From Theristus sp. LFF4_11 (taxonomy: Eukaryota; Nematoda; Chromadorea; Monhysterida; Xyalidae): a DNA stretch of 64,000 nucleotides. Under the pieces are notes generated by a model, which saw only the letters and a list, made by a program, of their open reading frames with translations, was not told where the DNA came from and did no database searches. The first letter of the stretch is position 1. Every line of letters starts with the position of its first letter. The position numbers were made by a program, and so were the translations under genes. The stretch is taken from the NCBI GenBank assembly GCA_030248135.1, contig JASANC010001304.1:1-64000 (forward strand). The letters run 5' to 3'. Below are positions 55,330-64,000 of this stretch, piece by piece.

Positions 55330-58300
55330 TGTGGCCTGCTAAATTCCGGCCAAAAGAGTTGCGGCTTGCTCATTTCGGCCGATAATTTCGGTCCGAACAA
55401 TTCCGGCCCGGCGAATTTTCTTCAGCACGAACGATAACCGGCTAGGGGAATGATTTTTTCGCATTCCATTTTTCATACGTACTAGCCTATTGACCCGAGC
55501 GTATGTGGCTTAATGCATGTGGCAATGCCAAGCCTTTTTGGTGAAGTGGCATTGACTTAGAAAGAAAAAACAGTAACGTTTACTGAATAATAACCCTGAG
55601 AAAAATTTACCTTGTGCTGCCGTGAAGTCGCCTACAATAAAATATTTTTTAATGTATTTAAATAAATAAAAATGCGAAGTTTATGATTTTGCTTTTTTTA
55701 CCCGTTTACCCTAACCGAAGGCAAGCCTTTTTGTAAGTGAAGTAAAATTGAATAAAAAATATAAAAACTAACGGTTTTTTTCATTTACCCGTTTTAAAAA
55801 GCTAATGCTTTTTTACCCGTTTACCTAAGCCAAACCTTTTTTGTCAAAAGAAAATGCGAAGTTTATGATTTTGCTATTTTTACCCGTTCACCCTAACCTA
55901 AGTCAAGCCTTTTTTGTAAGTTAAGTAAGATTGAATAAAATATATAAAAATTAACGTTTTTTTCATTAAAAAATACCCGTTTTAAAAAGCTAATGCTTCT
56001 TTTACCCGGTTACCCTAACATAAGCCAAGTTTTTTTTCTAAAGTGAAAATGAATAGAAGAAACAAAAAAGTGACGTTTATAATTTCGTTTTGCAGCCATT
56101 GCTTCTTTTTACCCGTTTACCCCAACATGAACCAAAAATTTTGCAAAGTGAAATGGAATGGTAAATACCATTTCGACCCAATTAGAAAACTAACTTTTTT
56201 CAAATACGGTTTTGTTACATCTTTCGCAGTCGCTCGTCAAGTTTTGAGCAGCAACAATTGCCAGCAGCCCATCGTGCGTTACGTTGAAATTATCGCTCAT
56301 AACCATGGAGTATCAATTTGAAAATGAAACATTGAGTATCAATTTCAATGAAATTTACTTGTTTTGAATCCAAAGTGCAACTTGCAATGCCGATGTCGAT
56401 GTGCGTTTTGCAACCCGATTTTTAAAAACAAAAAAGTTCAAACTTTTTTCAAAGACGGTTTTGTTACATCTTTCCCAGTCGATCATCAAGTTTTGATCAG
56501 CCACGCTTCCGTTTGCCTATGCTGCACTGAACTGTCTCTGTTGACCAAAGAGTATCATGATGACTCCAGCTATGAAGAGCGACGTTTTGAGAAAACAATC
56601 TCAACTGGCATTAATTAAAAAAAGGTTAAGGAAATTGAGATGGAGTTTTCTTAAATAGCAAAAACGGGCGCCAATTCAAATTGCAAAAAAGTGCCACACA
56701 CGCACAGACAGACACTTTGTAAATTTAATAATATAGACTAGCCAATGGACCCGAGCTTAATCAATGCCAAGCTTTTTAGTGAAGTGGCATTGAATTTAAA
56801 AGAAAAAACAGTAACGTTTACTGAATAACCAATCTGACGAAAATTTACCTTGTGCTGCCGTGAAGCCGCCTACAATACAATATTTTTTAATGTATTTAAA
56901 TAAATAAAAAATTCGAAGTTTATGATTTTGCTATTTTTACCCGTTCACCGTAACCTAAGGCAAGCCTTTTTGTAGGTGAAGTAAAATTGAATAAAAAATG
57001 TAAAAATTAACGTTTTTTCAATTACTCAGTTTAAAAAGCTAATGCTTCTTTTACCCGTTTACCGTAACATAAGCGAAGCCTTTTCTGTAAAGTGAAAATT
57101 CGAAGTTTATGATTTTGCTATTTTTACCCTTTCACCCTAACCTAAGTCAAGCCTTTTTGTTAGTGAAGTAAAGCTGAATAAAAAGTATAAAAATGTACGT
57201 TTTTTCAATTACCCGTTTTAAAAAGCTAATGTTTCAATTACCCGTTTATCCTAACATAAGCGAAGCCTTTTTTGTAAAGTGAAAATGCGAAGTTTATGAT
57301 TTTGCTATTTTTACCCGTTCACCCCAACCAAAGTCAAGCCTTTTTGTAAGTGAAGTAAGATCGAATAAAAAGTATAAAAACTAACGTTTTTTCAATTACC
57401 CGTTTTAAAAAGCTAAAGCTTCTTTTACCCGTTTACCCTGACATAAGCGAAGCCTTTTTTTGTAAAGTGAAAATGCGAAGTTTATGATTTTGCTATTTTT
57501 ACCCGTTCACCCTAACCTAAGTCAAGCCTTTTTGTAAGTGAAGTAAGATCGATTTTACCCGTTTACCTAAGCCAAGCCTTTTTTGTAAAGTGAAAATGCT
57601 AAGTTTATGATTTTGCTATTTTTACCCGTTGACCCTAACCTAAGTCAAGCCTTTTTGTAAGTGAAGTAAGATCGAATAAAAAGTAAAAAAATTAACGTTT
57701 TTTTCAATTACCCGTTTTAAAAAAGCGAATGCTTTTTTTGCCCGTTTACCTTAACATAAGTCAGGCCTTTTTTGCAAAGTGAAAATGCGAAGTTTATGAT
57801 TTTGCTATTTTTACCCGTTCACCCTAACTTAAGTCAAGCCTTTTTGTAAGTGAAGTAAAATTAAAAATATAAAAACAACGTTTTTTCAATTACCCGTTTC
57901 AAAAAGCTAATGCTTCTTTTACCCGTTTACCCAAACATAAGCCAAGCCTTTCTTGTAAAGTGAAAATGAATAGCAGAAACAAAAAAAGTGACGTTTTTAA
58001 GCCTCGTTTTACAGTCCTTGTTCTTTTTACCCGTTTACTCTAACATAACCCAAGCCATTTGCAAAGTGAAAATAATAGGGAAATACCATTGCGACCCAAT
58101 TAAAAATAACTAACTTTTGTCAAAGACGGTTTTGTTACATCTTTCGCAGTCACTCGTCAGGTTTTGAGCAGCAACATATGCCATTTGCCCACCGTGCATT
58201 ACGTTAAAACTGTCGCTCACAGGCATAACCGTAGAGTATCAACTTGAAAAGAGTATCATGATGACTTTCAGTTATGAAGAGCGGCGCTTTATTTAAACAA

Positions 58301-58793
58301 TTTCAAGTGATGATATTAAAAATAGATAAAGATTGAGATTGATGTGAAGCTTTCTTAAATAGCAAAAATACCAAAAATAGCAAAAAATGGGCGCCAATTC
58401 AAAAGTGTGACGGACAGACAGACAAATTGTAAATTTAGTAGTAATAGATTCCGCCGTAATCAATTATCGCAATCAACCCAATTATAGATATAAAATTGCT
58501 TGCAAAAACAAAATAAACTTCAGTCAAATCTAATCCTACAACTAAGCAAAGTTGTAAGTCTTCTAAGCCAAACCTTTTATATATAGACACGTCGGAAAGC
58601 TGATTTTTTTGTATGCCGTGATTTGCTTGGTGGTAGTAATTTTTGAATTTATCACAGATCACGAAAAATGGTACGTGGTTTACTATTATGTGTATTAGAG
58701 AAAACTTCGGCGGGCCGGAATCGTCCGGGCCGCAATTCTTCGGGCCAGAGTTGAACCGGCCGCAATGAGCGGGCCGCAAGTTGCAATTGACCA
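55330..58793. repeat. 3.4-kb composite repeat with inverted GGCC-rich ends and internal arrays
   Basis: The left end (55330-55425) and right end (58698-58793) are diverged inverted copies of a block built from short CGGCCnAATT-like units. Between them lie two tandem halves. Each half begins ACTAGCC(T/A)AT(T/G)GACCCGAGC (55483 and 56738) and ends in a GACAGACAGACA microsatellite plus TTGTAAATTTA (about 56735 and 58445). Inside each half, units of about 180 bp carrying TTTACCCGTTTACCCTAAC, AAGCCAAGCC and GCGAAGTTTATGATTTTGC are repeated several times. There is no coding capacity and the class is unknown. Confidence 0.7.
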
Positions 58794-59594
58794 CACGCCT
58801 GCGTGAATTGGTGCAAGTGGGCGGAGTTCAAAGTTGAAAAAAACTCGAAAAAAATATAAAAAAACCGGTTCTTTCCCGTTTTTTTTCAAGGCACCAATTT
58901 TTGGCCTGGGAAAAAACGCGTATAGAAACACATTTTTATCCTGGGAAAACACCGGTATTTTCCCCATGCTCACCGTACATGCATCTCTCCCCTGTCCCCA
59001 ATAAATTGTAGCCTGTCATAATAATGTCTCAGAACAGCAAACATTCGCATTTTAATTATGCCCATTTTCAAGCGCCAGGCCAAGAGCCTGAATGTTTCCC
59101 TGAATTGTCAAGGCAAAGAGAATATAAAGCACGCGCGCTCTCTCACCATGGTTACGCACAGATCTTGCATGAGTGGTGAAAAGACTGATGAGAAATGGAT
59201 TGATGAGATTTCATCTATGCGTTCAGTGTGCTGCGACGCACTTCAAAATGTAGTGCCGTTTTTTATCGCATCGGGTCCGATAAGCCGAAGGTGCGAAACT
59301 CCGGCGGAAACGGCCAAAAATACTTCCCTCAAGCAGAATATATCGTCGACTTTGGAGGGAGCAGACCACTAGATACAGTTTCTATGTTCAATTGATCACT
59401 TTTTAGTTTCTCCACGTGCGTATCCGATCCGGTCCACTGCGTGGCTCGAACTTTCCATCTACTGAACGGTAGACAGAAGACACCTGCGCTACAAACATGC
59501 TTCAAGATACATAGCACAACAGCAATTTATTTGTCAATATAAATTTTTTAACATGCCACAAAACACGGTGGACGACATGAAAACGGATCATAAA
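58794..59594. other. Flank upstream of the coiled-coil gene
   Basis: An open frame of about 104 codons (59058-59369) matches nothing I recognise and is not supported by splice sites. The sequence otherwise looks like promoter or 5' flank. Short direct echoes of the preceding repeat occur near 58900. Confidence 0.4.
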
Positions 59595-62500
59595 TGTCTG
59601 ATAATCAGAGGTCGGTTTTTCAAAAACAACAATGAGTTTGTGAAGTTTTCGGCCAAAAAAGTTTTTTTACTGAAAAGTTATTGGTTATCTTAATGAAACA
59701 GGAACCAAGACATTTCGCCAACGAGCACAGGCACACCGGCAAACTGTTCATCAACACCCGAATAGCAATTGCGGTGTTTTACGACGAGCTGGCAGTTACC
59801 AAAATATCCACACGTATTTTTTACAATTTTTTTGAATGTGTTCAGTTTTTGTCTAGTTATTTTGCTGAAATTTTATCATCTAAAAATTCAGAGTATGAAA
59901 CACCCAGATTTTTTCAGATCCGATCAGCAAGCGGTGCATTTGGAACGCCAATACTTGCGTAACCTGCAGCAACAAGTGCACTTACTCGAGCTGGAAAATG
60001 CGTATTTGTGAGTTTCTCTCACAACAATCTGACTCAAACTAAAGAATTTCCACTAACAAAAAAACTATTGCACTCATACCCTAACTGACCGTCCGCGCAC
60101 TCTCAACTACTAATTTTTAAAAGGGTTTACACGATTACCAGTTGCACAGTCTTAATGCCTCAAAACGTATGATTGTTTAGCACTGACTGACTGCATCAGA
60201 GCGCGGTGTCAGCTTTCTCTGTTTTTACGTTCCAGGCAAAACGAACTGAAATGCGGCGCTGGTGTGCGCGACAAAATGCTCAGAAATGTCGACCAACTGC
60301 TCGGCTCCACTCGTCTGGCGGACGACGGCGACGAGGAACGATCGGCACGAACGGACCAGAAGACCGCCAAAACTCACAATCACAAGCGAACGCTGGAGTA
60401 TTATTCGCCGAAGCAAAATGCGGGCACGTCACTCGCGCTCAAACAGCACGCTGCCACCATGGACAAGATATCGCATTTGGAAAGTCGGTTGCGGTAAACG
60501 GGACGGGATTTCTATCTATGTTTGGCATTGAGGAGGCGTGGATAAGACCCGATGAGTTCCCGAAGACCAAGCCAAACTCCGCCTCCACAACAATGCCCCG
60601 CAAAGAATGCATGCATCACGACGTGGTCAGACCAACCAATCAGTTACATTGCGTATGACATGGAAATCGACTTTAGTAATAAATCGAAGCACATGCACAT
60701 TTTCAGAAAAGTTTGCCCAAGAGAAACAGCAACTAACAAAGGAGGTGATCGACCTCCGCAAGGCTCTCGACGATGTTCGTCCGGAGCTCGCTCGTAAGGA
60801 AGCGGCTCTCAGCGATACAGAGGCCCAACTGAGACGGGCGAATGAGCAGCTGCATGCCGTGAACGCTGCGCACGCACAATGCGCTGCCGAACAGCACATG
60901 CAGAACAGTAAAGTCGGTGCTTTCTAACGCCAAAAAATTATTATTATTCTTTGACTGTTTCTTCATTGTTGCATATTTTACATTTAGCCTTTTTCTCAAG
61001 GCAATCAGAAAAATTATTTTATTTCCATAACGCGAGAAAATGGAAAGGCATTAAGAAACCACATGTCTGTTGTCGCTGAATGACAGGCTCCAACCATGAA
61101 ATTTTCCACTTTTCATTCTTGACATCAAATTCCATTTTTTCCAGATCCAATCCAACCTGAGCATCGACGCGCAGCGACGGACGGACATCTCAAAGTTGAC
61201 CAGTACGGTGCGCTCCCTAGAATGTCAGCTTCAGCAAATGCGCTCCGCGGAGAAGCAGACCAAGGTGCGCAGGCACGACAAAAACCTCCCGACAAACAGA
61301 GTGAAACACCCGTCAGAAAAGAAACGATGACCATTGATTGGTTTTCAGGACCGAAACTTGCAGCTGGAGCGCTTACTGCGCGAACTCGAGCTGAAAGCAA
61401 AGTCGGAAAAGGAGCTCGGGGAGAAGGTGCGCCAGAAACGGAAAGAATGCAGTGAAAGATGACATACATATGTACTTACATAAATCGATGATCACAACGT
61501 TCCATTTCAGGTGCTTCGCGATAATGATGAACTGATTCGAGAGAATGCGATGCTCGCTGCCGATGTCGACGAACTGAAGAGTTCGACAACAAGCGTCGAG
61601 GTTTGTTAGTGGGAAACAAGCAAAATGGTTTCTCGTTCAGCATTGGGGCGACGCTTCAGCATATTTTAGAGCAGAAAAAAATAAAATAAATTCTTTGGAA
61701 CTGGACTGATTCTAAAACGAAAATTAGGGAAATTATGTGATTCGTTCCAGTACCGCGAAATATTCGAACAAAACGCGCATGCTCACTCGGAATTGGCAGA
61801 AGTTCGCGAGCAGCAGCGACAAGCTCAGGCCGATCTGAGCGACGTTGAAAAGCAGTTGGCTGATGAGCGAGCAAACACTCAGTCACTGAGCAAGCAGGTT
61901 GTGTTTTTTTTAATTGATTTTCAAATTTTATTTTTAAACGTATATGGTTGAGTGTGGTCACTGGTTGCATCGTGACGAATTTGATCTAAACAGAGTTTCA
62001 TTAAATGCAGTCCACCTGAGTATGTGATTGTGATTTTTCGCTTTTGTGATCGCTCACCTCAAGAAAGTGGGGACTGTTGCAGGTCATTGAATTGCAAGAC
62101 AGTCACACTCGACTGGAGCACAGCAACAGCCGTCTGCTTGCGGAGTTAGATGCGTTGCAAGACACGAATAAGGAGCTGACCACAGAACTGCAAAACGTTC
62201 GCAGCGACAAGAACTTTCTTGTCAAGAAGCTGGACGAACTCGGCACAAATGTTTGTTTTCATTTTCGTTTTTTTCAGTTCAGTTCAGAAACATTTTGAAT
62301 AAAGTTGAATTGAGTTTTTTGTTTGTTTCAGATAGCAAAGAAAGAAACGGAACTCGATCTGTTCAAGTCACGTCTGCAGTCGCTCGAACGCTACTACACG
62401 CAGTTGCTGAAGGAATGGGAAAACGATGCCGAAGAAAAGTAAGAAATTTGAGTTGATCCAATCAAATCCGGTTCACCCGTGTATCCAATTTCTTCATTTC

Positions 62501-62633
62501 TCCATTTAGAAGCCGAGAATTCGAACATTTAGCCGTAAAAGCAAACGATCTGTCAAGGAACCTTCGTCGTCACTCTCGACTGGCCACCGCCGTGGTTGCG
62601 GAGATGGAGGGGCAGACGACAACAAACGGATAG
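59595..62633 (+). CDS. Coiled-coil protein of unknown function
   Basis: About 464 residues from exons 59595-59611, 59918-60007, 60236-60483, 60707-60912, 61145-61264, 61349-61426, 61511-61600, 61751-61897, 62083-62250, 62332-62438 and 62510-62633. All phases agree, provided the donor at 60484 (GTCGGT), rather than the stronger-looking GTAAAC at 60494, is used. The first exon (MSDNQ) is tentative. The protein is Leu/Glu/Gln/Lys-rich with continuous heptads: LERQYLRNLQQQVHLLELE near residue 14, an interruption around residues 60-100 (ADDGDEERSARTDQ), then unbroken helix to near the C-terminus. There is no membrane segment or catalytic motif. Such proteins are usually structural, for example at centrosomes, cilia or the cytoskeleton; I cannot assign a family. 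Confidence 0.8.
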
Positions 62634-63274
62634 TCATGGGGAAGTTGCAGACAACGTACAACCCGTTATTCGTTTTTGTATGGATTGAAAACTGGTGCCA
62701 TATTTGTGCATTGTTTAGAGTCTTTGCCATGTGGAGCAGCAGTAGGAAAGAAACAGATACATTGCACAACCGCATCCCTTCAAGTCAATTCAGTGTGACT
62801 GTGGATAAGCACACGGAACTGTGTCCGTCCGGTGTGCAGCCATACTGTTTGCACGGTGTTTCATCATATCATTGTGAGTGTGGTTCTTCTTTCTATCCAC
62901 AGTGGAGTTACTGTGTTGTGGTAAATTTGTGATGTGTCATGATGTGTGTTTGATTGGACAAGTTTAAAAAAATGTGCACTCGGAGCCTTTCAAACTGTTC
63001 CTGAGAATATCGAACAAATAAATTCGAATTTCCATACCAAACTGCCACTATTTTGTATGAAAAAGGTGATTTGTTGTTTTTTCTTGGCACCGCACAATTG
63101 CTCGATATATAAACGATTTTGAGATTTGAAAGAGTGAATTTGAAATGAAAAGTGTGTTGCAGAGCAAACGAAATGAAACTGACATTTCATAAAATCACGT
63201 GATTTAGCCTGACTAGGTTCACTTGAGTATTGAGTCACTATCAAATCGATGCAAAACAAACGACAACGCACAAA
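62634..63274. other. Gap between convergent genes
   Basis: It holds the 3' UTRs of the coiled-coil gene (+) and the syntrophin-like gene (-). An AATAAA near 63017 fits the plus-strand transcript. No exon is seen. The two transcripts may overlap at their 3' ends. Confidence 0.5.
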
Positions 63275-64000
63275 TCACTTCATTGTCTTCAAGAAGTCCG
63301 GATCAACCGATATCAGTCGTGTCAAATAAAACGCGTGCATCGTGTAAACGACTGGGTACAGCTCGGTGCAGTCGAGATCCTGTTTTATCATCCGTTTTTT
63401 TTATTTTATGCAGAAAAATGGTTTGGTATAAAGTTTGATTTCATTCAGAACAGACGGTTCCGGGAAGTTTCAGAATCTAGAATGTGGCAGATTGCAAATA
63501 AAACACAAGTTTACCCGCGTCTCTTGTTCCTGATGAGTATTGTCTGTGAAGAAGACCAACTGTAACCGCATCTTGCCGTCATCAGCTGAGGTTTTCAATT
63601 GCGAAAATGGATATTGCCACATGTAGCGCTGCAAATTCAAACACAAGCAGTTCGACGTACGGTAATTTTTCAAGGTTTAAAAGTAAATTTTAGTGCGCTT
63701 TCAAGCGGCCATCTGGAGAGAAATCAACTTTTGAGCATGCCACCCACCTTTGACGGTATATCATAGAGCATGAAGCCATTCTGGATGTCCAACGTCAATC
63801 CGGATGGACGACCATCGAAGTTGCACGCGAATGTCCTGGACTAAAATGAATCATCTCAACAGAATTTATTTCAAACATTTCACTTTCACTGCCACTGCTT
63901 ACATGTAACTCAGTAGGACGCCCACTGCTTCACGCACCTGCAAACGTTGCACCGCATAGTACGTGGCGCGATTCCAAGCGGCCTCAATCTCGTGCACCTG
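63275..64000 (-). CDS. Gamma-syntrophin-like gene, C-terminal part (runs off the window)
   Basis: Adaptor protein of the dystrophin-associated complex at the muscle and neuronal membrane. Minus-strand exons, all phase 0: 64000-63938 (partial), 63840-63748, 63628-63515 and 63379-63275, ending in TGA. The product reads EIEAAWNRATYYAVQRLQ, TFACNFDGRPSGLTLDIQNG, then WQYPFSQLKTSADDGKMRLQ, and ends with MHAFYLTRLISVDP. This follows the syntrophin C-terminal (second PH and syntrophin-unique) region; gamma-syntrophins have a closely similar W-RYKFSQLKGSSDDGK segment there. The PDZ and first PH parts must lie beyond 64000. It converges with the coiled-coil gene across a 641-bp gap. Confidence 0.85.

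Noticed and set aside
55690..58060. TTTACCC/TTACCCTAAC repeats as an interstitial telomere
   Set aside because: The phrase recurs once or twice per 180-bp unit inside a longer satellite rather than as uninterrupted short hexamer repeats.
59058..59369. 104-codon frame upstream of the coiled-coil gene as a separate small gene
   Set aside because: No recognised motif, no splice support and repeat-rich surroundings; coding status cannot be supported.
60484..60497. GTAAAC at 60494 as the donor of the coiled-coil exon
   Set aside because: It leaves a phase that does not match the next exon (60707); the GTCGGT donor at 60484 matches and continues the heptads as HLEKKFAQEK.

Overview
The window is nuclear DNA of an invertebrate animal. 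It carries spliced genes with GC-rich exons, AT-rich introns of about 70 bp to several kb, GT-AG splicing with acceptors mostly ending TTTCAG or TTGCAG, metazoan extracellular and muscle protein families, and dense eukaryotic transposons. A nematode or another ecdysozoan would fit, but nothing here fixes the taxon. All gene models below were assembled by hand by joining exons at splice sites and checking that reading phases agree. No alignment or database search was run.

Layout: 1-3053 has no recognisable gene. 3054-19642 (+) is a 33-exon ADAMTS-type secreted zinc metalloprotease with 16 thrombospondin type-1 repeats (about 1755 residues; total coding length divisible by three). 22927-24866 (+) is a small single-pass membrane protein I cannot name, with a possible alternative last exon at about 27.0-27.2 kb. 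29255-47137 (-) is a 14-exon LAMMER/CLK (Doa-type) kinase with a 776-codon low-complexity exon; its third intron holds a hAT transposon with perfect 8-bp target duplications. 47.65-50.7 kb is a Penelope-like retroelement with the GIY-YIG nuclease N-terminal to the reverse transcriptase (Naiad-like order), followed by a compact RNA motif with every hammerhead-ribozyme core element, and then by what looks like the 5' part of a second tandem copy. 50.75-58.8 kb is a repeat field: homopolymer-rich inverted repeats, a long-TIR element with a nested SINE, two satellites, and a 3.4-kb composite repeat with inverted ends. 59595-62633 (+) is a coiled-coil protein. 63275-64000 (-) is the 3' end of a gamma-syntrophin-like gene, convergent with the coiled-coil gene.

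The genes do not form an operon or pathway. Biologically they cover matrix proteolysis (ADAMTS), splicing-factor phosphorylation (CLK) and the dystrophin complex (syntrophin). The most unusual part is the Penelope-like element and its hammerhead-like RNA, in which stems I, II and III pair fully but the strand segments occur in a permuted order.
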